Shown here: one piece after another, positions 42,321 to 51,064 of the stretch
Position numbering within the stretch: the stretch's first letter is position 1
Layout: each line of letters begins with the position of its first letter
NCBI GenBank assembly: GCA_964412195.1
Contig: CAYPNP010000011.1
Span: 88,160 to 152,159, forward strand
Direction of reading: 5' to 3'
Source: CAYPNP01 sp964412195
GTDB taxonomy: Bacteria; Acidobacteriota; JAAYUB01
Length of the DNA: 64,000 nucleotides
Position numbers and translations under genes: made by a program
Notes under the pieces: generated by a model
Seen by the model: only the letters and a program-made list of their open reading frames with translations
The model's database searches: none
What the model was told of the DNA's origin: nothing

Positions 42321-43826
42321 ATGGGCAACACCGAATTCCTGAGCGGCTCGAGCATCCTCGGCGCGCTCTCCATCGTCCTGGTCATCTTCCTGCTCTGCAT
42401 CGTCTGGGCGCGGCGCTACGTCAAGGTCGGCCCGAACACGGTGCTGGTGATCTCCGGCCGCAAGCGGATCATCACCGACCCCGACGGCAAGAAGCGGAGC
42501 GTCGGCTTCCGGGTGGTCAAAGGCGGCGGCGCCTTCGTGCTGCCGGTGCTCGAGCGCTCCGACCTGCTGTCGCTGGAGCTGATCACCCTCGACGTGACCA
42601 CGCCGGAGGTCTACACCAAGTTCGGCGTGCCCATCATCGTGGACGGCGTCGCCCAGATCAAGGTCAAGGGCGACGACGTGTCCATCGCCACGGCCGCCGA
42701 GCAGTTCCTGAGCAAGGACCAGGAGGAGATCACCCGCATCGCCATCCAGACGGTGGAGGGCCACCTGCGGGCCATCCTGGGCACCCTGACCGTGGAGGAG
42801 GCCTACTCCAACCGCGACGTCTTCGCCCAGAAGGTGCAGGAGGTGGCCTCCAGCGACCTGGCCAACATGGGCCTGACGGTGGTCAGCTTCACCATCCGCG
42901 ACATCCGCGACAAGACCGGCTACCTCGAGGCGCTGGGCAAGCCGCGCATCGCCCAGGTCAAGCGCGACGCCACCATCGGCGAGGCCGAGGCCAGCCGCGA
43001 CTCCATCATCCGCTCGGCCGAGGCCAACCGGGACGGCCAGATGGCCAAGCTCGGCGCCGACACCAAGGTGGCCGAGGCGCAGCGCGACTACCAGATGCAG
43101 GTGGCCATGTACACCGCCTCCGTCAACCAGAAGAAGGCCGAGGCCGACCTGGCCTACGACCTGCAGAAATTCAAGACCAACCAGCTGGTGAAGAAGGAGG
43201 AGGTGCAGGTCCTGGTCGTCGAGAAGGAGATGTCCATCAACGTCCAGGACAAGGAGATCGAGCGCAAGCACAAGGAGCTGGCGGCCACCGTGGAGCGGCC
43301 GGCCGACGCCGAGCGCTACCGGGTCGAGACCCTGGCCAACGCCGAGCGGATGCGCCTGCAGACCGTGGCGCTGGGCCAGGCCGACGCCACCAAGGCCACG
43401 GGGTTTGCCCAGGCTGAGGTCATCCAGGCCACCGGCTCGGCCGAGGCCGAGGCCAACAAGGCGCGCGGCCTGGCGCAGGCCGACGTCATCAAGGCGCAGG
43501 GCTTCTCCGAGGCCGAGGCCAACATGAAGAAGGCCGACGCCTGGCGCGCCTACACCGAGGCGGCCATCGCCCAGATCCTGATCGAGAAGCTGCCCGACAT
43601 CGCCAAGGCCATCGCCGAGCCGCTGGGCCGCACCGAGAAGATGGTCATCATCAACGCCGGCGGCCCGGGCGGCGGGGCGGCCAAGGTGACCCAGGACGTG
43701 ACCACCATCATGAGCCAGCTGCCGGCGGTGGTGGAGGCGCTCTCCGGCGTGAAGCTGGAGACCCTGATCCAGAACATCCCCGGTATGAAGGCCGAGGAGA
43801 AGACCGAAAAGAAGTCGAAAGAATAA
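42321..43826 (+). CDS. floT: Flotillin (SPFH domain protein)
   Basis: The 501-residue protein has an N-terminal hairpin/transmembrane segment (about residues 10-31), an SPFH domain to about residue 210 (VGPNTVLVISGRKRI to GYLEALGKPRIAQVKRDA) and a long coiled coil rich in Ala-Glu, including AEAEANKARGLAQADVIKAQ. A Gly-rich motif (NAGGPGGGAAKVTQD) precedes the C-terminus. Flotillins scaffold membrane microdomains. GGGAGG lies upstream of the ATG. Confidence 0.94.
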   Translation: MGNTEFLSGSSILGALSIVLVIFLLCIVWARRYVKVGPNTVLVISGRKRIITDPDGKKRSVGFRVVKGGGAFVLPVLERSDLLSLELITLDVTTPEVYTKFGVPIIVDGVAQIKVKGDDVSIATAAEQFLSKDQEEITRIAIQTVEGHLRAILGTLTVEEAYSNRDVFAQKVQEVASSDLANMGLTVVSFTIRDIRDKTGYLEALGKPRIAQVKRDATIGEAEASRDSIIRSAEANRDGQMAKLGADTKVAEAQRDYQMQVAMYTASVNQKKAEADLAYDLQKFKTNQLVKKEEVQVLVVEKEMSINVQDKEIERKHKELAATVERPADAERYRVETLANAERMRLQTVALGQADATKATGFAQAEVIQATGSAEAEANKARGLAQADVIKAQGFSEAEANMKKADAWRAYTEAAIAQILIEKLPDIAKAIAEPLGRTEKMVIINAGGPGGGAAKVTQDVTTIMSQLPAVVEALSGVKLETLIQNIPGMKAEEKTEKKSKE

Positions 43827-43874
43827 CCGCCCGCATCCGCCAGTTAATCGTGATATGTCGTTGTCGACTTCCCC

Positions 43875-43905
43875 GCCCTCTCGTCCTACGGGAGGGCTTA
43901 TTACT
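43875..43905 (+). terminator. Probable terminator after the flotillin gene
   Basis: Arms GCCCTC and GAGGGC enclose an eleven-base loop and are followed by TTATTACTTTC. Confidence 0.6.
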
Positions 43906-44020
43906 TTCACAACAAGACACCAGACATCAATCCACAATCATCCCAAGCGCTGATTGTGATAGGATTCAAGAAAGCTGACGGCTTTTTGGCAGCGTGTGAC
44001 ATCTGCGGTGGTCAAGATTC

Positions 44021-44581
44021 ATGAAGCACCTTTTCCTCTATTGTTTGTTGAACTATCTTGGAAGTCTGTACGGAACCATGCCCCCTGCCAATCTGCAGCA
44101 ATATCTCAATTGGAAGTTGATTGAATCGGGATTCCTGCATACCAATGATCCGTGTGGAGACCCTGCTCTTTATAGCGATTTTTACGTCGTGGTTAGTCCT
44201 TGCCATGTGACGAGGGTCAAGAGCGCTGAGAGCGTGGAATTGCTGTTGCCTGACCGAAAGAAACAGACGGTCTATCTGGCCGGTATCAGTTGTGCTCGCA
44301 ACTCTTCTAAAGATAATCAAACAGCCAAAGAATATCTGAAGGCGAGGTTACTAAATCAGAGAATTCTGTTATTGCTATATGACTCAGATGAATTACAAGC
44401 CCGAAAGCCCAGGGTGGTGATAGAACTCGAAGGTAGTGAGGTAAATTTCAAAATGCTGCAGCTGGGTTTGGCAAGTTACCGTGAGGAAAGCTATAAACTG
44501 TGCGATTATGACGAATGTGCCTATGAATTGGCGGCTCAGGGGGCGAAAGCCGACAAACTGGGCATCTGGGCAAAAAAATAG
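44021..44581 (+). CDS. SNase-like (thermonuclease-fold) protein, low-GC gene
   Basis: The 186-residue product has a thermonuclease-like OB-fold pattern: VELLLPDRKKQTVYLAGISC, TAKEYLKARLLNQRILLLLY, then MLQLGLASYREESYKLCDYD and the typical end KADKLGIWAKK. The arginine/glutamate catalytic set of staphylococcal nuclease is not evident, so it may be inactive or a binding domain. A hydrophobic N-terminus (residues 1-19) suggests export. Base composition and codon use are clearly more AT-rich than all neighbours, a sign of transfer. Confidence 0.72.
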   Translation: MKHLFLYCLLNYLGSLYGTMPPANLQQYLNWKLIESGFLHTNDPCGDPALYSDFYVVVSPCHVTRVKSAESVELLLPDRKKQTVYLAGISCARNSSKDNQTAKEYLKARLLNQRILLLLYDSDELQARKPRVVIELEGSEVNFKMLQLGLASYREESYKLCDYDECAYELAAQGAKADKLGIWAKK

Positions 44582-44660
44582 TCTTCCTCTGCCTACATGG
44601 GATTCTCTGCCAAAGCCTCTTTCATCTCCATTTCAGAATCTAATGGTCCCGATGGTTCCA

Positions 44661-44910
44661 GCCCGGAGGGTGTCCTAAAATAGCCCCAGGCGTGAGCCTG
44701 GGGTGAAGCGCAGTACCTCCACGTGTCCTGGATCTCCTCTCCGAGCCCGCTCGGGGGCGGTATACCACTCTCAACCCGGCTCCATTCGCCATAACCGGAA
44801 TGTGGTGTTGAATCCATATCCTATGCCGCCCCGGACGGGGCTCCAAAACCCCGATTCGCCGTGGCCACCCCAGGCTCACACCTGGGGCGATTGTAGGGCG
44901 CCCTTCGGGC
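44661..44910. repeat. 250-bp MITE-like element with 43-bp terminal inverted repeats
   Basis: The ends (44661-44703 and 44868-44910) are inverted copies matching at about 37 of 43 positions, each carrying a CCCAGG...CCTGGG palindrome next to an AATAGCCCC/AATCGCCCC motif. The 164-base interior has no gene. No target duplication is evident. It fills most of 44582-44995. Confidence 0.75.
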
Positions 44911-44995
44911 TAGCCGCGTGTTTCAGATTGGATGAATCGGGGCCGAGTCGCGATCACGGCGAGTCGCCGCTCCGGATGAAGGCATTGATTTTGGG

Positions 44996-45844
44996 CTACT
45001 GGGCCACCAGCTCCACCCGGCGGTTCTTGGCGCGCCCCTCCTCCGTCTTGTTGGAGGCCACCGGCGCGGTGGGGCCGTCCCCGAAGGGCGTCAGGCGGCT
45101 GGCGGCGACGCCGTGCTGCGTCACCAGGGCGTTGACCACCGCCGCGGCCCGCGCCTGGGACAGCTTGACGTTGTGGTCGAAGGCGCCGGTGTTGTCGGTG
45201 TGGCCGACCACGTAGAGCTTGAGAGACGGGTCGGCCTGGAGCAGCTTGGCGATCTCCGCGATGGCCGCCGCCGACTCCGGCTTGATCTCGGCCTTGTCGG
45301 TGTCGAAGTAGATCCCGTAGACCGCTGCCTTGCCGGTCTCGCGGATGCTGCCGGCCAAGCTCGAAGCGTCGGCCGCCACGTTCTGGTTCATGGCCTGCTT
45401 TTCGATGAGCTCGATCTTGTACATGCCGTTGCCGCCGGCTTCCAGCGCCGCCCACACTTCAGCGTTGTTCTTGACCACCTTCAGGGTGACGTATTGCAAT
45501 CCGCCGTCTTCAAACTCGTAGACGACCTTGCCGCCGACGGATTTGGCGGCATTGATGTAGTTCCGGGCAATCTGCAGGGCGCTGGGCAGGGTGATCCCGT
45601 CGTTGGCATAGTAGTTCACGTAGGTATACTGCCCTTCTACCGCCTCGGTCTTGCCGGGCCCGACCGCAAACTCGTGCCGCTCGAATTCCAGTTCCTTGTA
45701 ATCGTAGATATGGAACCCCGGCATCCGGCTGAACAGGGCCGGATCCTTGCTGCCTTCGGCGTCCTGCGGATCGCCGGCCGCCAGGGCTGCCGGCAATCCA
45801 ATGCCCACGGCGATCAGAAGCAACAATCCCAGAATTCTCTTCAT
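44996..45844 (-). CDS. OmpA-family outer-membrane/peptidoglycan-binding protein
   Basis: The 282-residue protein has a signal peptide (residues 1-22) and an N-terminal domain of about 130 residues (LFSRMPGFHIYDYKELEFER) related to the region seen before OmpA domains in some envelope proteins. The C-terminal OmpA domain has YGIYFDTDKAEIKPES, VVGHTDNTGAFDHNVKLSQA and the diagnostic RAKNRRVEL. It should bind peptidoglycan. The start at 45844 has AAAGGA upstream; the in-frame extension to 46018 is not conserved. Confidence 0.9.
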   Translation of the reverse strand: MKRILGLLLLIAVGIGLPAALAAGDPQDAEGSKDPALFSRMPGFHIYDYKELEFERHEFAVGPGKTEAVEGQYTYVNYYANDGITLPSALQIARNYINAAKSVGGKVVYEFEDGGLQYVTLKVVKNNAEVWAALEAGGNGMYKIELIEKQAMNQNVAADASSLAGSIRETGKAAVYGIYFDTDKAEIKPESAAAIAEIAKLLQADPSLKLYVVGHTDNTGAFDHNVKLSQARAAAVVNALVTQHGVAASRLTPFGDGPTAPVASNKTEEGRAKNRRVELVAQ

Positions 45845-46039
45845 TCTGTGTTTTCCTTTCCAGCGGATTTGCAGAATCCATGCTCCCCCGGGTCGACGGT
45901 TCACACTGCCTCGTCCCCAATGCGCCCGTGCCCGGAAGGGAATTGTACCACCGCAGGCCGGCAAGCCCAACGGTTCAAGGTCCGGAATCGAACGAATAAA
46001 ATCCGCGGACGAAAGCACAGTTCCCGCCGCCCACCGGCT

Positions 46040-47971
46040 TCATCCCTCCGCCTCAGGCCAAGCCAGCACTTGCCGGTGGGTGAGTTCCTGGAGAATAGCC
46101 GCGACTTGCCGGCGATCGAAGGCTGCTCCCGATTCGAGGGCTCGATCCGAGACGACAGTCTCCAGTTCCTCCCGGGTTCGCCGACCGTCGATGGCTTCGA
46201 CAAGCCGCGCGGCGGCCTCGGACAGGCAAGCCAGGCTGGCCGTCCGGTCCTGGATGAAGAGGAGCAGCCGGACCGGCCGGTCTTGAACTTCCGCCAGCGG
46301 GGGCAGCCGTTTCAGCAGCGCGAGCACGTCCGAAGCCGGGCACATCAGCCGCACCGTGGACCGCAGCTTCGGCACCCGGTCCGGCGGCAGCGTTCCGGCA
46401 GGCATCCCCGCTGCGCCGCAGCCGGATGCCATCAGGCGCAAGGCGCCATAGCCGTGCAGGAACTCGAACAGCTCCCGGAGCGGCCCGGGCATGGATTCCC
46501 CCTTCCGCCGGCGGAACTGGCCATCGAGGAATTCCAGCAGACAGAGCTGCCCTTCTTCGTGTCCGCCCGGCGAGAGTAGATGCTCCAATTCAGGGTCCGT
46601 CAGCGGAGACTTCCGCCCATCCCCAACCAGAAAATCCGCCAGCAGAACGGAAGGTGAAACCCCCAACTCCCTGCAGACGAGGGGGATGCCCTCCATGAAA
46701 CCGGACGAACGGGCGAAGATCTCCGCGGCTTTCACCAGTCGGTGGGCCGTTCCCAGGTCCCGCGCGCTGAACGTCGCCGTGGAAAGCAGCTGGTAGGGTG
46801 GATTGTCCTGGTAGCGCAAATCCCAGCGCTCCGCCAGATCGGGCAGCCGGCTGCCCGGGAGGACCTGCAGCGGGTAGAAGCACACGTAGTTCGGGAAGAA
46901 GGCGAACACCTCGTCCATGCTGCGGCGGAAGCCGACCAGATCGTCGCCAGGCAGGCCGACGATCATGTCCACGCTGACATAGAGTCCGGCCTGCCGCAAA
47001 GAGGCGAGCAGGTCCCGGAACGCTTCCTTCCGGTACCATCGTCCCGTCGCTTTCAGGACGGCGGGATTGGTGGACTGCAGGCCGAGGGAGACCGTGCCGT
47101 CGATCACCCGGCTGAGCCTGGGAACGTCGTCCAGGCTCAACCGGTCGGGATTCAGCTCCAGGCCCTGCACCTTGAGGTTGTCGCAGGCGGCGACGCCCCG
47201 GAGGATTGCCCGGAACCGCCGCCGGTCCTGGTTGAGGCCCGGATCGATCAAGGCGACGATGCCTCCGCCGGAGGAGGAGAACTCCTTCAGGGCGCGAACG
47301 ATCTGCCACAGCGGGCGGGTCCGCTTGCCGGGAGATTGCGCGCCGTAGCCGCAGTAGAGGCACCGGCGCCGGCAGCCCCGGGCGACTTCCAGGACCATCG
47401 TGCGGCGACCGCCGCGGTCCAGTTCGGGAGCCAGGTGAAAGAACGGCAGCCGTTCCATCGGCAGGGGATCCGGCGGAGGGTGGAATTTCAGCACCTCGCC
47501 TGACCGGACGGCCAGGCCCGGAGTCTCCGTCCATGGGGCCGAATCCAGTCCCGCCAGCCTCCGCAGCATCAGCCGGAGGGGCTCCTCGCCTTCCCCGCGC
47601 ACGATCCCGTCGAGGCACCCATTGGCCGGCAGGAGAGCCGGCGCCCGGAAGTCGGCATCCGGTCCGCCCAAGATGAGAAGCGTCCCCGGCAGCGCGCGTC
47701 GCACCCGCTCGGCGAGGCGGAGCATTCGGGAGGAATTCCACACGTAGCAGGACATGCCCAGCACGTCCGGCCGGGCGGCGGTGACGGCCGCGCACACTGC
47801 ATCGTCGGACAGGCCCAGGGGCAAGTCGTGGAGGGTGACGGAAAGGCGAGGGGCCAGCTCCGGGTCGGCCTGGACGAAGGCCCGCAGCGCGTATAGCGGC
47901 CAGCAGGTCTGGACCCAGCCCATGACCGCCGGTGACAGGCCCAGCAGGCTCAGGTTGACTTGTCCCTGCAT
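46040..47971 (-). CDS. B12-binding radical SAM protein with C-terminal PqqD-like domain
   Basis: The 643-residue protein has a cobalamin-binding-type Rossmann domain (RPDVLGMSCYVWNSSRMLRL, LLILGGPDADF, IVRGEGEEPLR), a radical SAM core with VARGCRRRCLYCGYG (Cys200, Cys204, Cys207) and VDMIVGLPGDDLVGFR. The last ~75 residues (LSEAAARLVEAIDGRRTREE, then RRQVAAILQELTHRQVL) look like a PqqD-type winged-helix peptide-recognition domain, which in RiPP enzymes holds a precursor peptide. No precursor is recognised nearby. It resembles the radical SAM protein at 38203 only in general layout. Confidence 0.85.
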   Translation of the reverse strand: MQGQVNLSLLGLSPAVMGWVQTCWPLYALRAFVQADPELAPRLSVTLHDLPLGLSDDAVCAAVTAARPDVLGMSCYVWNSSRMLRLAERVRRALPGTLLILGGPDADFRAPALLPANGCLDGIVRGEGEEPLRLMLRRLAGLDSAPWTETPGLAVRSGEVLKFHPPPDPLPMERLPFFHLAPELDRGGRRTMVLEVARGCRRRCLYCGYGAQSPGKRTRPLWQIVRALKEFSSSGGGIVALIDPGLNQDRRRFRAILRGVAACDNLKVQGLELNPDRLSLDDVPRLSRVIDGTVSLGLQSTNPAVLKATGRWYRKEAFRDLLASLRQAGLYVSVDMIVGLPGDDLVGFRRSMDEVFAFFPNYVCFYPLQVLPGSRLPDLAERWDLRYQDNPPYQLLSTATFSARDLGTAHRLVKAAEIFARSSGFMEGIPLVCRELGVSPSVLLADFLVGDGRKSPLTDPELEHLLSPGGHEEGQLCLLEFLDGQFRRRKGESMPGPLRELFEFLHGYGALRLMASGCGAAGMPAGTLPPDRVPKLRSTVRLMCPASDVLALLKRLPPLAEVQDRPVRLLLFIQDRTASLACLSEAAARLVEAIDGRRTREELETVVSDRALESGAAFDRRQVAAILQELTHRQVLAWPEAEG

Positions 47972-48067
47972 GCGCTTCCCCTATCCAGGTGATGGCCTAC
48001 CCCGAATGCCGTTCACCCGTGAGAATCATGGTGGATCGATTTCCTTCTTCCGACTTTGCAGTGGTCG

Positions 48068-48718
48068 TCAATACCCCAAATCGGCGTCCACCAGGATGAC
48101 CTGGATGCGGTCCTTCACGCGTTGGAAGCCGCTGATCACCGTGTGGCAGCAGATCCGCCCGGTGGAGCGGCAGTCCATGCACCGGCCGGTCTGGACGCAC
48201 GGGGTGTTCATCTTCAGCCGGGCGCTGTTGCGCGGCGCGGCCACCGTCTCGATCCGCTCCAGGGCGGCCGGGATGTCCGCCACCAGCTTGTTGCGGCCGG
48301 CCACCACGATGACCCGGTCGGGCCCATAGACCACCGCGGCCATCCGGGTGCCGCGGCCGTCCTTGTTGACCAGTTCGCCGCTGGCGGTCAGGGCGTTGGT
48401 GCTGGTCAGGAACACGTCGGCCGAGAAGTTCGCCCGGAAGATGTCACGCAGCTCCGCGTCGGTCAGCCCCGGCCGGTAGCGGTCCAGGAGGCGGTAGTCG
48501 CCGCCGCGCACCGCCGCCACGAGGCCGATCTCCTCGAGGGTCATGGAGCCGCCCAGGCCCACCGAGGCGCCGGCGGGGATCAGCGACAGGGCCAGCGCGC
48601 GGGCCGCCTCCGGCGTGGCGGCGAAGTGCGCCGCCATCTGGTTCCTCCGCAACGCCTCCTGCACCGCTTCAAACGGCGCCGCCCGCCACGACTCATCCAG
48701 CTTGACCTTCTTCACCAC
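48068..48718 (-). CDS. LUD-domain protein (LutC/YkgG-like)
   Basis: The 216-residue product has the LUD core: GASVGLGGSMTLEEIGLVAA, NFSADVFLTSTNALTASGEL and GPDRVIVVAGRNKLV. The C-terminal cluster TPCVQTGRCMDCRSTGRICC adds cysteines that may bind an FeS centre. LUD proteins take part in lactate oxidation and related redox work; lutA/lutB are not here. The GTG at 48718 is chosen because AAGGAG lies eight bases upstream. The in-frame ATG at 48742 lies in an ACGCAGATG repeat. Confidence 0.85.
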   Translation of the reverse strand: MVKKVKLDESWRAAPFEAVQEALRRNQMAAHFAATPEAARALALSLIPAGASVGLGGSMTLEEIGLVAAVRGGDYRLLDRYRPGLTDAELRDIFRANFSADVFLTSTNALTASGELVNKDGRGTRMAAVVYGPDRVIVVAGRNKLVADIPAALERIETVAAPRNSARLKMNTPCVQTGRCMDCRSTGRICCHTVISGFQRVKDRIQVILVDADLGY

Positions 48719-48736
48719 GATGCTGCTCCTTCCATA

Positions 48737-48850
48737 ATTCAACGCAGATGGACGCAGATGAATTATGATTATTTATGATGTCATTATTTTGAACTGATCC
48801 GATCTACCCTGAGTTTCATATCATAACAGATCATAACGGATCATCGTCTT
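48737..48850. repeat. Word-repeat palindrome, ACGCAGATG / ATAACGGATC family
   Basis: AATTCAACGCAGATGGACGC and TTATGATTATTTATGATG on the left, TCATATCATAACAGATCATA and ACGGATCATCG on the right. It is the leader of the LUD gene and the 3' flank of the ABC-F gene. Confidence 0.8.
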
Positions 48851-48892
48851 TCGGCGTCGAATTCCTCTATGTGACCTTGGCGCCTTCGCGGT

Positions 48893-50842
48893 TCAACTCC
48901 CGTTCGCCTCCGGCGTTTCCGCCAGGCGGGAGCCGATGTCTTCCCACTCCGTCAGGAGATGTTCCAGGTCCTTCTGGACCGCCTCGTACTCGACGCCGAG
49001 CCGGGTCAGCTCGGTCGGGCTCACGCCGGCCGGGGGCTCCTGCAGCAGCCCCTCGATCTCGGCCTGCCGCGCCTCGGTGGCCCCGATGGAAGCTTCCAGC
49101 TCGGCCAGCTGCTTCTCGAGGCGGAAGCGCTCGTTCTTGGACAATCCCGCCGGGCGCCGCCGCTCGGCCTCCTCCCGCGCCCGGGCTTCGCCATTGCCGG
49201 GCCGGCGCGCGGCGGCGGACGCCGCCTCCGCCAGCGTGGCCTGGATCTGCCGTTGCCGCCACGACTCCCACTCCGAGTAGTTGCCCAGGTAGGTGTCGGC
49301 CGCGCCGTCTTCGATCCAGACGATCCGGCGGACGATCCGGTCCAGGAAGTAGCGGTCGTGGGTGATGACCAGGAGGCTGCCCGGATAGGACTCCAGCGCC
49401 TCCTCCAGCTCCTCGCGGGAGCCGATGTCCAGGTGGTTGGTGGGCTCGTCCAGCACCAGCACGTTGTGCCGGCCGTAGATCAGCCGGGCCAGCAGCAGCC
49501 GGTTCTTCTCCCCGCCGGACAGGGCCGACAGCGGCTTGTTCACGTCGTCCTCGCCGAAGCCGAAGCGGGCCAGGAAGCCCCGCAGGTCGCCGTCGGTGGC
49601 CAGCGGGTCGAGCCGGCGCATCTCCTCGAGCGGCGACGAGGACAGGCTGTCCATCTTCTGGTCGAAATAGCCCACCGAGACGTTCCGGCCCCAATGGAAC
49701 GTCCCGCCCACCGGCGGCAGCTGGTTGAGGACGGTCCGGAAGAAGGTAGTCTTGCCGGTGCCGTTCTCGCCCAGGATTCCCACCCGGTCGCCCCGGACCA
49801 CCGTCAGGGCGAAGGGGAAGCGCACCAGCGGCGCACCGTAGCCCACCGCCAGGTGATCCAGCACCAGCACGGTGTCGGAGGAGCGCGGCACGCCGGACAG
49901 GTCCAGGGAGAGCCGGCGCGAGTCCTCGGTCGGCTTCTCCAGCCGGGTCAGCTTTTCCAGCATCTTCCGCCGGCTCTGGGCCTGCCGGGTCTTCTGGCCG
50001 TAGATGTTGCGGCGGATGTAGTCCTCGGTCTTCTCGATGAGCTGGCGCTGCTGCTCGAACTCGCGGCGCTGCTGCTCGACGCGCTTGTGCCGGTCGGCCT
50101 GGTAGCGGGTGTAGTTGCCCGTCCAGGAGGTGACGCGCCGGTTGTTGATCTCCCAGATCTGCCGGACCACCCGGTCGAGGAAGTAGCGGTCGTGGGACAC
50201 CACGATGAAGGCCCGGTCCCACGTCTGCAGGAACTCCTCCAGCCAGCGGACCGCCTTCAGGTCGAGGTGGTTGGTGGGCTCGTCCAGCAGCAGCAGGTCG
50301 GGCTTCTGCAACAGCAGCCGGGCCAGGCCGAGCCGGTTGATCTGCCCGCCGCTCAGCACCCGGCAGGGCAGCTGCTGATCGGCCTCGGACAGCCCCAGTC
50401 CCAGCAGGACGGCCGCCGTGCGCTGGCGGAACGCGTAGCCGTCCTCCCGCTCGTAGCGTTCCTTGACGGTGCTGTAGCGGGCGAGCAACGCCTGCTGCTC
50501 CGCCGGGTCGGGGCAGTGGGAGATGGCGCCCTCCAGCTCGGTCATCTCGGCCTCCAGCCGGATCAACTCGTCGAAGACGGTCAGAGCCTCCTCGTAGACG
50601 CTGCGCTCCGGTTCGACCCGGACCTCCTGGTCGAGCTTACCCAGGCGCAGGCGGGAACGGGTCTCCACCTTGCCGGCCTCCGGCGCGACCTGCCCGGCGA
50701 TGATGGATAGCAGCTGGCTCTTACCGGAGCCGTTGGGGCCCACCAGCCCGATGTGGTCGCCCTCGTTGACCTGCAGGCACACGCCGGCGAAGAGGTCGAC
50801 CTCGGGATAAAACTTTGCGATGTTTTCCAATCGGATCAGCAT
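48893..50842 (-). CDS. ABC-F family ATPase (ribosome-associated, Uup/EttA-like)
   Basis: The 649-residue protein has two ABC domains with no transmembrane part. Walker A GLVGPNGSGKS and GILGENGTGKT, signatures LSGGQINRL and LSGGEKNRL, and two LLDEPTNHLD / VLDEPTNHLD Walker B segments are clear. The interdomain linker (RHKRVEQQRREFEQQRQLIE) is the P-site tRNA-interacting motif. A C-terminal coiled coil (RFRLEKQLAELEASIGATEA) is as in Uup. ABC-F proteins act on stalled or initiating ribosomes; some give antibiotic resistance. The second-residue start MLIRLENIAKFY is standard. Confidence 0.93.
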   Translation of the reverse strand: MLIRLENIAKFYPEVDLFAGVCLQVNEGDHIGLVGPNGSGKSQLLSIIAGQVAPEAGKVETRSRLRLGKLDQEVRVEPERSVYEEALTVFDELIRLEAEMTELEGAISHCPDPAEQQALLARYSTVKERYEREDGYAFRQRTAAVLLGLGLSEADQQLPCRVLSGGQINRLGLARLLLQKPDLLLLDEPTNHLDLKAVRWLEEFLQTWDRAFIVVSHDRYFLDRVVRQIWEINNRRVTSWTGNYTRYQADRHKRVEQQRREFEQQRQLIEKTEDYIRRNIYGQKTRQAQSRRKMLEKLTRLEKPTEDSRRLSLDLSGVPRSSDTVLVLDHLAVGYGAPLVRFPFALTVVRGDRVGILGENGTGKTTFFRTVLNQLPPVGGTFHWGRNVSVGYFDQKMDSLSSSPLEEMRRLDPLATDGDLRGFLARFGFGEDDVNKPLSALSGGEKNRLLLARLIYGRHNVLVLDEPTNHLDIGSREELEEALESYPGSLLVITHDRYFLDRIVRRIVWIEDGAADTYLGNYSEWESWRQRQIQATLAEAASAAARRPGNGEARAREEAERRRPAGLSKNERFRLEKQLAELEASIGATEARQAEIEGLLQEPPAGVSPTELTRLGVEYEAVQKDLEHLLTEWEDIGSRLAETPEANGS

Positions 50843-50864
50843 TCCACACTCAAACGAACAGAAT

Positions 50865-51064
50865 CACGAATTACAGACGGGCACCGATTGATAAGGATTA
50901 AGAGATTCAACGCAGATTCTCACTGATTGATTATGCTTTCTTATGATGAATGAACATGCATCAGCGCGAATCATAAGGAATTTGCGTTCATCTCCGTTGA
51001 ATGCTGCCCTTCAATCCGTGTGCATCCGTGGTTCGTTCCGGCGATTCACCGATTCACCGATTCA
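50865..51064. repeat. Composite word-repeat tract, ACGCAGATT, ATCCGTG and GTGAATCG families
   Basis: AGATTCAACGCAGATTCTCA and TGATTGATTATGCTTTCTTA on the left face GCGAATCATAAGGAATTTGC and CATCTCCGTTGAATGC. TCAATCCGTGTGCATCCGTG follows, and GATTCACCGATTCACCGATT at the right end encodes the last codons and stop of the phosphohexomutase. Confidence 0.85.
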
